Positions 42,491-51,970 of a stretch of DNA of 64,000 nucleotides are shown piece after piece. The DNA comes from Lentzea cavernae (lineage in GTDB: Bacteria > Actinomycetota > Actinomycetes > Mycobacteriales > Pseudonocardiaceae). The translations under genes were made by a program, and so were the position numbers. How positions within the stretch are numbered: position 1 is the stretch's first letter; each line of letters starts with the position of its first letter. A model generated the notes under the pieces. It was not told the origin of the DNA and made no database searches. It saw only the letters and a list, made by a program, of their open reading frames with translations. The DNA lies in contig NZ_BNAR01000005.1 in NCBI RefSeq assembly GCF_014653695.1, positions 434,001-498,000 of the forward strand, read 5' to 3'.

Positions 42491-45400
42491 ATGACCCAGG
42501 ACCAGGTCTACGTCATGCCCGCGTCGCCGGCGCAGGTCGGGTTGTGGCTGCTCGCCCAGCTCGACCCGGCGTCGACGGCATACCACGTGCCGGCGGCGGT
42601 GCGGTTGAGCGGGCCGGTGGACGCGGGCGTGCTCGCGCGGGCGTTCGACGCGCTCGTGGCGCGGCACGAGATCCTGCGGACGACGTTCACGACCGAGGAC
42701 GACGAGGTCTGCCAGGTCGTGCACCCGCGCGCGCTGGCGGGCCTGGAGGTCGTCGACCTCCGCGACGACCCCTCGTCCTGCCGGGAGGCCTGTGCGGAGC
42801 AGGCGGCCCGGCCGTTCGACCTGGCGGCGGGACCGCTGGTGCTGCCCCGGCTGTACCGGCTCGGCGACGACGACCACGTGCTCTCGCTGCTGATGCACCA
42901 CATCGTCACCGACGGCTGGTCCTCCGGGGTCATGGTCCGCGAGCTGGCCGCGCTCTACACCGCGCAGCGCTACGGCCTGGGCGACCCGTTGCCCGCCGTC
43001 GGTCTGCAGTACGCGGACTTCGCGCTGTGGCACCGGGACCTGCTCGCGAGCGGGACGGGTGAGAAGCAGTTGGACCACTGGCGGCGCGAGCTCGCCGGTG
43101 ACGACGTCGTGCTGAGCCTGCCGACCGATCGCCCGAGGCCCGCCGACCCGACGTTCGCGGCGGACCGGGTGGACGCGGTGCTCGACCCGGCCGCGCTGCG
43201 GACGGCCGCGGCGAGGCACGGTGCCACGCTGTTCATGGCGGTGCACGCGGCGTTCGCCTCGGTGCTCGCGCACAGCTCCGGCCGCCGCGAGGTCCGGCTC
43301 GGCGTGCCCAGCGCCTACCGCGAGCACCCCGGCACGCAGGACGTGCTCGGGTTCTTCGCGAACACGCTCGTGGTGCGCACCGAGTGGGACCGCGACCGCA
43401 CGTTCGCCGACCTGCTGACCCAGGTCCGCGACCGCACCACCACCGCGCTGGCCAACGGCGACGTCCCGTACGGCGAACTGGCGAGGGCCCTGGGCGGCCC
43501 GTTGGTACAGGCGATGATCGCCATGGACAACGCCCCGGACACCTTCACCCTCTCCCCCGGCCTGACCGCGTCGCGGTTCGAGGTCCCGCAGGCCACGGCG
43601 AAGTACGAGCTGACGCTGTTCGTCCGGGAGACCGGCGACGCGCTGGAGCTGCGGCTCGAGTACAGCACCGAGCTGTTCGACCGGTCTACCGCGCGGACCC
43701 TGCTGGACCGCGTCCTCGCGGTGTGCGCGGCGGACACCGCGAGCACCCTGGGCGAGATCCACGCGGTGACCGGGGCCGAGCGCGCCCTGCTCGACTCGTG
43801 GTCGACAGGCCCCGACGCCGTGCCGGGTGCGCTGGCGTATGAGATGTTCGCCGAGCACGCGGCGGCACGTCCGGACGACGTGGCGGTGGTCGACGGACCC
43901 CGCGTGCTCACCTACGGCGCGCTCGCGGCCGAGGCGGAACGGATCAGCGCCGTGCTCCCCCGCGGCGGGCTGGTCGGTGTGTCGCTGCCCCGGTCCGCGG
44001 ACCTGGTGGCGGCGCTGCTCGCGGTGTGGCGCAACGGGTGCGCGTACCTGCCGCTCGACCCGGGCCTGCCGCCGGCGCGACGTGAGGCGATCGTGGAGGA
44101 CGCGCGGCCCGCGGTGGTGCTGGGGCCGGACGAGGTGGCGGTCGTGGCGAACGCGCGGCCCGCCCTCGTGCCGGGGCCGGACGACGTGGGGAATGCACAG
44201 CCCGCCCTCGCGCCGGGACCGGACGAAGCGGCGAACGCGGCGCGCACGCAGCCTGCCCTCGCGCTCGGGCAGGACGAGGTGACGAACGTGGCGAACGCAC
44301 GACCCGCCCTCGCGCCGGGGCCGGACGAGACGACGAACGCGACGGACACGCAGCCCGCGCTGGCGCTGGGGCCGGACAAAACGACAAACGCGGCGGACAC
44401 GCAGCCCGCCCTCGTGCCGGGACCGGATGAGGCAGCGAACGCGACCGGCACCGGTGAGCCCGTCGCCGTCCAGGGCTCCGACCTGGCCTACGTGCTCTAC
44501 ACCTCGGGATCGACCGGTCGTCCCAAGGGCGTGGCCGTCACCCACGCCAACCTGGCCAACTACCTCCGGTTCGCCGCCACCGAGTACACAGTGGACGGAC
44601 CGCCGGTCGCACCGCTGCACACCACCGTCGGCTTCGACCTCACGGTCACGAGCCTCTGGGTACCGCTCACCACCGGTGGTTCGGTGCACGTCGTGGGCGA
44701 GGAGGACCCGCTCGACGGACTCGCCGCCCTGCTCGGCACCGGCGCGGCGACCCTGGTGAAGCTCACGCCCGCGCACCTCGACGCGCTGTGCGATCTGCTG
44801 CCCGAAGGCGTGCTCGCGCGGTCGCGCGCCTGTTTCGTCGTCGGCGGTGAGGCGCTGTCCACGGCGCTGGTGCGCCGGTTCCTGGCGATCGCGCCGCACG
44901 TCAGGGTGGTCAACGAGTACGGGCCCACCGAGGCGACCGTCGGCTGCTGCGTCGACGGCGACGTGGCCGGCATCGGCGAGCGGCCCACCATGCCGATCGG
45001 CGTCCCGATCAACGGGACGACGCTGCGCGTGCTGGACGACCGTCTCCAGCCGGTGCCCGTGGGCGTGCCCGGTGAGCTGTGCATCAGCGGTGCCGGCGTC
45101 GCCGAGGGCTACCTCGGGCAGCCCGAGCTGACGGCGCGGTCCTTCGTGACCGACCCCGGCACGGGTGCGCGGACCTACCGCACCGGTGACCTCGTGCGGT
45201 ACCTGCCCGACGGGCGGCTGGAGTACCTGGGCCGGGCCGACGAGCAGGTCAAGATCCGCGGCCACCGGGTGGAGCCCGCCGAGGTCGAGGCCGCGTTGCG
45301 CGCGCTGCCCGGTGTCCGCGGCGCCGTGGTCGTGGCGCGGGAGCACGCCGCGGGCAAGGTGCTCGTGGGGTACGTGGTGACCGGTGCGGACCTGCGGGAG

Positions 45401-48400
45401 CTGACCGCGGCGCTCACCACCGCGTTGCCGGCCCACATGGTGCCGTTGCTCGTGGCCGTGGACGAGATCCCGTTGACCCCCAACGGGAAGGTCGACCGGG
45501 CGGCCCTGCCGGCACCGGCGGCCGAGCACCGTCCGCACGTCCCTCCCCGTGCGGGCACCGAGACCGCGGTCGCCGAGATCTGGCGGGAGGTGCTCGACGT
45601 CGAGGTGGTCGGTCGTGACGACGACTTCTTCGCGCTGGGCGGGCATTCGCTCGCCGCCGGCCGGGTGGTGGCGCGGTTGCGCGATCGGTGCGGCGTCACG
45701 TTGCCGATGCGCGCGCTGTTCGAGGCGACGACGCCGGCGCTGCTCGCGGCCGTCGTGGACCGCGAGTCCGCCGACACCGCCGAGGCCGAAGTGGACGGAC
45801 CGGCCGACCGGTTGTCGTTCGCCCAGCGCCGGTTGTGGTTCCTCGACCGGCTGGAGCCCGGCAGCCCGCTCTACAACGTGCCCGCCGCCTTCGTCCTGCG
45901 CGGCGAGCTGGACGTCGAGGCGTTGCGCACCGCGGCCAACGGCCTCGTCCGGCGGCACGAGGCGCTGCGCACGGCGTTCCCGACGGCGCCGGACGGCACC
46001 GCCCGCGTCGTCGTCACCGATCTCGACGCGCTCGACCTGCCCGTCGTCGACGTCGCCCCGGAGGAGGTCGAGCAGCGCGCGCTGGCCCAGGCCGCCACGC
46101 CGTTCGACCTCGCCGAGGCACCGCTGGTGCGGCTTGAACTGCTGCGCACCGGCCGGGACCACGTCCTGCTGGTGACGATGCACCACATCATCTCCGACGG
46201 CTGGTCGGTCGGCGTGCTGCTGCGCGATCTCGCCGAGCTGTACCGGGCCGCGTCGGCGCACGAGACGCCGGACCTGCCGGAGCTCACCACCACCTACGGC
46301 GACCACGCCCGCAGCCAGCACCGGCGGATGGACCGCGGCGACCTCGACGACCAGCTCGGCTACTGGGCCGACCGGCTGCGCGGACCGCTGCCGGTGCTCG
46401 ACCTGCCCTCCGACCGGCCGCGCGGGACCGGCCCGCGGCCCGGCCGGGAGCTGCTGCGCACCTGGGACGCCGACCTCTCCGACCGGCTCGACGCGTTCTC
46501 CCGCGAGGCGGGCGCCACGCCGTTCATCACCGCGCTCGCGGCGTTCTACGCGTTCCTGCACCGCCACACCGGCCAGCAGGACCTCGTGGTGGGCACGCCC
46601 GTCGCGGGCCGCACCCGCGCGAGCACCGAGGACCTGGTCGGCTGCTTCATCAACATGCTGCCGCTGCGCGCCGAGATCGACCCCTCGTGGTCGTTCGCCG
46701 AGCTGGTCGCCGTGGTGCGCCGGCACGCGCTCGACGCGTTCGACCACCAGGACGTGCCGTTCGAGCGGCTCGTCGAGCAGGCGGGCCGCGACCAGAGCCG
46801 CACGCCGCTGTTCGGGGTGCTGTTCGGGCTGCAGAACACACCGCTGCCCAGCGGGGGCCTGGCGGGGCTGGAGATCGAGGAGCTGCCGGTGCACTCCGGC
46901 ACCGCCCGGTTCGACCTCACCCTCCTGCTGGAGCCCCGCGCGACCGGGCTGCGGCTGAGGATGGAGTACGACGCGGGCCTGTTCGACCGCGTGACGGCGA
47001 CCAGGTTCGCCGAACGGTACGAGACGGTGCTGCGGGGCGCGCTCGCCGCACCGGGCACGACGATCACCGACCTGCCGGTCCTCGGTGCGAGTGAGCAGGA
47101 GCTGCTGCACGGCGTTCCCGGCACCGCCGTCGTGCCGTTCCCGACGGACCGGGCCTTCGCGGAGCTGTTCGCCGAGCAGGCGCGGCGCACGCCGGACGCG
47201 GTCGCGGTGACCGACGCCGGCGGCTCCCTCACCTACGCCGAGCTGCTGACCGCCGCCTCCCGGTTCGCCGCCGGGGCACGGGAACGCGGTGTGCGGCAGG
47301 GCGAGCCGGTGGCGTTGCTGCTCGACCGCGGCACCGGTTTCCTCACGGCCGTCATCGGCCTGTTCCTGATCGGCGCGGCCTACGTGCCGCTGGACCCGCG
47401 CTACCCCGCCGCCCGGCTGAGGCGGATCCTCACCGGCAGCCGGGCCCGGCTGCTGCTGCACCACGACGCGACCGCCACCGTGCTCGCGGAGCTGGCGCCG
47501 GAGCTGCCGCACGCGGACCTGGCCGAGGTCGACGGCGAGCCGCTGCCGCGCGAGCGGTGGTCGTGCCACCCGGACGACCTCGCGTACGTGATCTTCACGT
47601 CCGGCTCGACCGGTGTGCCCAAGGGCGCGATGGTCGAGCAGAAGGGCATGGTCAACCACCTGTGGGCCAAGGTCCACGACCTCGGTTTCACCGCCGCCGA
47701 CACGCTCGTGCAGAACGCCTCCGTGTGCTTCGACATCTCGGTGTGGCAGTTCCTCACGCCGTTGGTGGTGGGCGGCCGGGTCGTCGTGGTGGACGACGAC
47801 GAGGCCCGTGACCCCGCACTGCTGTGGGGCGCTGCCCGCGCGCACGCCGCGACCGTGCTGGAAACGGTGCCGTCGCTGCTGCGCGCTGCGCTCGACCTGC
47901 CGCGGCTGCCCGAGGTCGCGGGGCTGCGCTGGCTCGTGGTGACCGGTGAGGCGCTGCCGCCCGCGCTGGTGCGGGACTGGCTCGACCGCCACCCCGGCGT
48001 GCCGATCGTGAACGCCTACGGCCCGACCGAGTGCTCCGACGACATCACGCACGCCGTGCTGACCAGCGCACCCGAGGTGGTGCCGATCGGCACGCCGGTG
48101 CCGAACATGCGGCTGCACGTGCTCGACGCGGCGCTGCGGCCGGTGCCCGCCGGGGTGCCCGGCGAGTTGTACGCGGGTGGGATCGGCGTGGGCCGCGGTT
48201 ACCTCGGCGACGCGGCGCTCACGGCGGGGCGGTTCCTGCCCGACCCGTTCTCGGACGGGCCGGGAGCACGGCTCTACCGCACCGGCGACCTGGTCCGGTT
48301 GCGGCGCGACGGCATGCTCGAGTTCCTCGGCCGGATCGACCACCAGGTCAAGATCCGCGGTCACCGCGTGGAGCTCGGTGAGATCGAGTCGGTGCTGACC

Positions 48401-51400
48401 AGGCACGACGGCGTTCGCGAGTGCGTGGTGACCGCCGTGGCCGACGCACGGGGCGACACCGTGCTCGTCGCCTATGTCACCGGCACGGGCACTCCCTCCG
48501 AGCTGCGCGCACACGTCGCCGCGGTGGTCGGAACCCAGCTCGCGCCGGCGCAGGTCGTCGTGCTGGAGTCGTTCCCGCTCAACGCCAACGGCAAGATCGA
48601 CCGGGCCGCGCTGCCCGCACCGGAGTGGGGCGCGGCACCGGAGCGGGTGCGGGTCGAGCCGCGCGACGACCTCGAACGCGCCGTCGTCCGGGCGTGGGCC
48701 GACGTGCTCGGCGTCGCGGACGTCGGCGTCACCGACGACTTCTTCGACCTCGGCGGCCACTCCCTGGTCGCCGTGCGGGTGCAGGCCCGGTTGCGCGAGG
48801 CCCTGGGCAGGGACGTGCCGCTGCGGATGATCTTCGACGCGCCGGTGGCCGAGGACTTCGCCGCCCTGCTGCGCGCCGCGCCGGACGTGACCGCGGACCC
48901 GCTGCCCGCCACCCCGGCCGGCGGCCGGGAACCGCTCTCGCCCGCGCAGGCACGGCTCTGGTACTTCGAGCAGCGGGTGGCCGGCACCCACGTGCTGAAC
49001 ATGGCGGCCGCGTACCGGATCTCCGGCCCGCTCGACCCCGCACGGCTGGAACGGGCGATCAACGCGGTCGTCGCGACCCACGACGTGCTCCGCACCGGTT
49101 ACGGCGACGAGGACGGCGTGCCGTACTCGCGGGTGTTCCCGCCGCGCCCGGTCGAGGTCGCGGTGCACGACGTCACCGAGGCCGACCTGCCCCGGCTCGC
49201 CGAGCAGTCCTCGGCGCACGTCTTCGACCTGGCCACCGGCCCCGTGCTGCACGCGACCCTCGCCCGGCTCGGCGCCGGGGACTGGGTGCTGTTCGCGACG
49301 GTCCACCACCTGGCCGCCGACGGCGGTTCGGTGCAGATCCTGATCTCGGACGTCTTCGCCCACTACTCCGGGCGACCGCCGCTCCCGCCGTCCGCGCGCT
49401 ACGCGGACTGGGCGCGGTGGCAGCAGAGCACCGCGGACGACGAACGACACCTCGCGCACTGGCGCACCGCACTGGCCGACCTGCCCACTGCCGTCAGCCT
49501 GCCACCCGACCGCCCGCGCGCCGCCGCGCAGACGTACGAGGGCGCGCTGGTCGCGGCCACGGTCCCGGCGCCTCTCGCGACCGGCCTGCGCTCGTTCGCC
49601 CGCGAGCACGACGCGACGCTGTTCATGGTGCTGCTGGCCGGTTTCCAGGCGGTGCTGGCCCGGCTCTCCGGCAGCACCGACGTGGTCGTCGGCAGCCCGG
49701 TCGACGGCCGCACCCACCCCGCGGTCGAGCACACGGTCGGCTGCTTCATCAACACCCTGCCGCTGCGCGCCACCGTCTCCCCCGACGGCGACTTCACCGA
49801 CCTGGTCGGCGCCGTGCGCGGCACGGTGCTCGACGCCTTCACCCACCAGGACCTGCCGTTCGAGCGGATCGTCGCCGAACTGCCCGGCCGCGACCACTCG
49901 CTCAGCCCGGTCTTCCAGGTGCTGTTCAACATGCTCGACCCGAACGACCCGCTGGCCGCGCTGCCCGGCGACCTCGCGGTGCGGCCCCACGGCGAGCACC
50001 TGCTGTCGCTCGGCGCGAAGTTCGACGTCAGCCTGTACGTGCGGGACCGGGGAGAGCAGGGCATCGCGCTGACGGCGGTCTACAACACGGCGTTGTACGA
50101 CGAGGTCCGGATCGCGGACCTGCTCGACCGGCTCACCGCGCTGCTGGCCGAGGCGGTGGCAGCGCCGTCCGCGCCGCTGGGTGCTCTGGCCGCCCGCACG
50201 CCCCTCGACGCGGCGCTCCCCGCCCTCGCCTCCTCGCCGATCGCGGAGTGGAACGGCGGACTGCTGGACCGGCTCGACCACTGGGCCGCGCACACGCCGG
50301 ACGCCGTGGCGGTCGACGACGGGACGCGCCGCCTGACCTACCGCGACCTGCGTGCCGCCGTCGAAGGCACCGCCGCCGCACTGCTCGCGCACGGCGTGGA
50401 ACCCGGCGATGTCGTCGCGGTGCACGGGGAGCGGCACGCGCTGCTGCCCGCGGCCGTGCTCGGGGTGCTGCACGCGGGTGCGGCGTTCCTCGTGCTCGAC
50501 CCGGACCATCCTGAGGCCGAACGCCGTCGCCGGTTCGCGGCAGCGGGGTGCCGGGTGGTGCTCGTCCCGGAAGGATCCGGCGCGGTGGCCGGCACTGTCA
50601 CCGCGCGGACCACGGGCTCGGCGCCGCGGGTCCCCCGCGACCCGGACGCGGTCGCCTACCTGGTGCACACCTCCGGCACGAGCGGTGAACCCAAAGCGGT
50701 GGCCACGGGTGAACGCCCGCTGGCACACTTCCTGGAGTGGCACACGTCCCGGCACGGGTTCGGTGCCGGAGACCGGTTCGCGGCGCTGTCCGGGCCGAGC
50801 CACGACCCGTTCCTGCGCGACCTGTTCACCCCGCTGTGGTGCGGCGGTCAACTGCGCGTCCCGCTTGGCGCGGTGGTGCGCGATCCGGACGGCCTGGCCG
50901 CGTGGCTCGCCGGCGACGAGGTCACCGCCGTGCACCTCACGCCGTCGCTGGCGCGGTTGCTGGCCGGTGCGGCAGCGCGGTCGCTGCCCGCGTTGCGGTG
51001 GGCGTTCTTCGGCGGTGAGGTGCTGACCGGCCAGGTCTGCGCGGAGCTGGCCGAGCGGGCGCCCGGTGTGCGGTGCGTGAACTTCTACGGCACGACGGAG
51101 ACGCCGCAGGCCGTCGCGGCCCAGGACGTCGACATCGCCGCCGACCCCGGCGCGACCGTCCCGATCGGTCGCGGCGTGAACGGCGCGGAGGTGCTGGTGC
51201 GCGTGGGTGAGCGGCGGGCGGGGGTGGGCGAGATCGGCGAGATCGTCGTGCGCACGCCGTACCTCGCGCTCGGCTATCCCGGCGATCCCGGGCTCACCGC
51301 GGAGAGGTTCGGCGACGGCGAGTACCGCACCGGTGACCTCGGCCGGTACCGGCCCGACGGCACCGTGGTGCCCGAGGGGCGTGCCGACCGGCAGCTGAAG

Positions 51401-51970
51401 GTGCGCGGGCACCGGATTGAACCGGGTGAGGTGGAGTCGAGGCTGCTGCGGCATCGCGATGTCACGGCCGCGCACGTGCTCGCCGACGGCGACGTGCTCG
51501 TCGCGCACCTGACCGGTGAGGAGCGGGAACTGCTCGACTGGTGCCGCGCCGAACTGCCCGAGCACCTCGTGCCCGGCCGGGTCGAGTGGTGGGACCGGTT
51601 CCCGCTCACCGCCAACGGGAAGCTCGACGCCGCCGCGCTCGCCGGACGGCGGGTCCACGCGGCACCGGTCGCCGCGCGCACGGACGCCGAGCACGCGGTG
51701 CTGGCGATCTGGCGCGACGTGCTGCCCGGTCGCGAGTTCGGCGTGGAGGACGAGTTCTTCGCGGTCGGCGGGCACTCGCTGGCCGCGGCGCAGGTGCTCG
51801 CCCGCATCCGGCGCGACTTCGAGGTCACCGTCGACTTCGCCGACTTCTACGACGCCACCACGGTCGCGGCCATCGCCGTCCTGGTCGAGGAACGGCTGAT
51901 GGCCGAGCTCGACGGTCTCAGCGACGACGAGGTGCTGGCGATGCTCGACGAGGAAGACGACATCCGATGA
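42491..51970 (+). CDS. NRPS 2: C-A-PCP-C-A-PCP-C-A-PCP
   Basis: A 3159-residue, three-module synthetase without epimerase or other tailoring domain. C domains start near residues 5, 1104 and 2147 with active sites HHIVTDG, HHIISDG and HHLAADG. By eye the A codes are D-L-T-K-V-G-E-V-G-K (Asn type, one change from DLTKLGEVGK), D-I-W-E-V-T-A-D-D-K (near the Dab code DIWELTTDDK, here probably Dap) and D-P-R-H-F-G-F-Q-A-K (LYS2/aminoadipate-reductase style, with the rare core SHDPFLRD). PCPs carry GGHSLAA, GGHSLVA and GGHSLAA. The first A domain contains a repeat insertion (44101-44459). ATG 42491 follows NRPS 1 by 24 bases; the stop overlaps NRPS 3. Confidence 0.9.
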   Translation: MTQDQVYVMPASPAQVGLWLLAQLDPASTAYHVPAAVRLSGPVDAGVLARAFDALVARHEILRTTFTTEDDEVCQVVHPRALAGLEVVDLRDDPSSCREACAEQAARPFDLAAGPLVLPRLYRLGDDDHVLSLLMHHIVTDGWSSGVMVRELAALYTAQRYGLGDPLPAVGLQYADFALWHRDLLASGTGEKQLDHWRRELAGDDVVLSLPTDRPRPADPTFAADRVDAVLDPAALRTAAARHGATLFMAVHAAFASVLAHSSGRREVRLGVPSAYREHPGTQDVLGFFANTLVVRTEWDRDRTFADLLTQVRDRTTTALANGDVPYGELARALGGPLVQAMIAMDNAPDTFTLSPGLTASRFEVPQATAKYELTLFVRETGDALELRLEYSTELFDRSTARTLLDRVLAVCAADTASTLGEIHAVTGAERALLDSWSTGPDAVPGALAYEMFAEHAAARPDDVAVVDGPRVLTYGALAAEAERISAVLPRGGLVGVSLPRSADLVAALLAVWRNGCAYLPLDPGLPPARREAIVEDARPAVVLGPDEVAVVANARPALVPGPDDVGNAQPALAPGPDEAANAARTQPALALGQDEVTNVANARPALAPGPDETTNATDTQPALALGPDKTTNAADTQPALVPGPDEAANATGTGEPVAVQGSDLAYVLYTSGSTGRPKGVAVTHANLANYLRFAATEYTVDGPPVAPLHTTVGFDLTVTSLWVPLTTGGSVHVVGEEDPLDGLAALLGTGAATLVKLTPAHLDALCDLLPEGVLARSRACFVVGGEALSTALVRRFLAIAPHVRVVNEYGPTEATVGCCVDGDVAGIGERPTMPIGVPINGTTLRVLDDRLQPVPVGVPGELCISGAGVAEGYLGQPELTARSFVTDPGTGARTYRTGDLVRYLPDGRLEYLGRADEQVKIRGHRVEPAEVEAALRALPGVRGAVVVAREHAAGKVLVGYVVTGADLRELTAALTTALPAHMVPLLVAVDEIPLTPNGKVDRAALPAPAAEHRPHVPPRAGTETAVAEIWREVLDVEVVGRDDDFFALGGHSLAAGRVVARLRDRCGVTLPMRALFEATTPALLAAVVDRESADTAEAEVDGPADRLSFAQRRLWFLDRLEPGSPLYNVPAAFVLRGELDVEALRTAANGLVRRHEALRTAFPTAPDGTARVVVTDLDALDLPVVDVAPEEVEQRALAQAATPFDLAEAPLVRLELLRTGRDHVLLVTMHHIISDGWSVGVLLRDLAELYRAASAHETPDLPELTTTYGDHARSQHRRMDRGDLDDQLGYWADRLRGPLPVLDLPSDRPRGTGPRPGRELLRTWDADLSDRLDAFSREAGATPFITALAAFYAFLHRHTGQQDLVVGTPVAGRTRASTEDLVGCFINMLPLRAEIDPSWSFAELVAVVRRHALDAFDHQDVPFERLVEQAGRDQSRTPLFGVLFGLQNTPLPSGGLAGLEIEELPVHSGTARFDLTLLLEPRATGLRLRMEYDAGLFDRVTATRFAERYETVLRGALAAPGTTITDLPVLGASEQELLHGVPGTAVVPFPTDRAFAELFAEQARRTPDAVAVTDAGGSLTYAELLTAASRFAAGARERGVRQGEPVALLLDRGTGFLTAVIGLFLIGAAYVPLDPRYPAARLRRILTGSRARLLLHHDATATVLAELAPELPHADLAEVDGEPLPRERWSCHPDDLAYVIFTSGSTGVPKGAMVEQKGMVNHLWAKVHDLGFTAADTLVQNASVCFDISVWQFLTPLVVGGRVVVVDDDEARDPALLWGAARAHAATVLETVPSLLRAALDLPRLPEVAGLRWLVVTGEALPPALVRDWLDRHPGVPIVNAYGPTECSDDITHAVLTSAPEVVPIGTPVPNMRLHVLDAALRPVPAGVPGELYAGGIGVGRGYLGDAALTAGRFLPDPFSDGPGARLYRTGDLVRLRRDGMLEFLGRIDHQVKIRGHRVELGEIESVLTRHDGVRECVVTAVADARGDTVLVAYVTGTGTPSELRAHVAAVVGTQLAPAQVVVLESFPLNANGKIDRAALPAPEWGAAPERVRVEPRDDLERAVVRAWADVLGVADVGVTDDFFDLGGHSLVAVRVQARLREALGRDVPLRMIFDAPVAEDFAALLRAAPDVTADPLPATPAGGREPLSPAQARLWYFEQRVAGTHVLNMAAAYRISGPLDPARLERAINAVVATHDVLRTGYGDEDGVPYSRVFPPRPVEVAVHDVTEADLPRLAEQSSAHVFDLATGPVLHATLARLGAGDWVLFATVHHLAADGGSVQILISDVFAHYSGRPPLPPSARYADWARWQQSTADDERHLAHWRTALADLPTAVSLPPDRPRAAAQTYEGALVAATVPAPLATGLRSFAREHDATLFMVLLAGFQAVLARLSGSTDVVVGSPVDGRTHPAVEHTVGCFINTLPLRATVSPDGDFTDLVGAVRGTVLDAFTHQDLPFERIVAELPGRDHSLSPVFQVLFNMLDPNDPLAALPGDLAVRPHGEHLLSLGAKFDVSLYVRDRGEQGIALTAVYNTALYDEVRIADLLDRLTALLAEAVAAPSAPLGALAARTPLDAALPALASSPIAEWNGGLLDRLDHWAAHTPDAVAVDDGTRRLTYRDLRAAVEGTAAALLAHGVEPGDVVAVHGERHALLPAAVLGVLHAGAAFLVLDPDHPEAERRRRFAAAGCRVVLVPEGSGAVAGTVTARTTGSAPRVPRDPDAVAYLVHTSGTSGEPKAVATGERPLAHFLEWHTSRHGFGAGDRFAALSGPSHDPFLRDLFTPLWCGGQLRVPLGAVVRDPDGLAAWLAGDEVTAVHLTPSLARLLAGAAARSLPALRWAFFGGEVLTGQVCAELAERAPGVRCVNFYGTTETPQAVAAQDVDIAADPGATVPIGRGVNGAEVLVRVGERRAGVGEIGEIVVRTPYLALGYPGDPGLTAERFGDGEYRTGDLGRYRPDGTVVPEGRADRQLKVRGHRIEPGEVESRLLRHRDVTAAHVLADGDVLVAHLTGEERELLDWCRAELPEHLVPGRVEWWDRFPLTANGKLDAAALAGRRVHAAPVAARTDAEHAVLAIWRDVLPGREFGVEDEFFAVGGHSLAAAQVLARIRRDFEVTVDFADFYDATTVAAIAVLVEERLMAELDGLSDDEVLAMLDEEDDIR
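44101..44459 (+). repeat. In-frame repeat array inside an adenylation domain
   Basis: Seven imperfect units of 14-18 codons, consensus (A/x)QPALAPGPDE(x)xNA(x)x, beginning at ARPAVVLGPDE and ending just before the canonical DLAYVLYTSGSTG (core A3). Period is near 51 bases. The array adds about 100 residues to the loop between cores A2 and A3 of the Asn-type domain without a frameshift. Confidence 0.85.

Noticed and set aside
41096..51775. 3559-codon open frame on the minus strand
   Set aside because: It is antisense to two synthetases. GC-rich codon use leaves the opposite strand free of stops. The translation is low-complexity Arg/Gly/His-rich with no domain.
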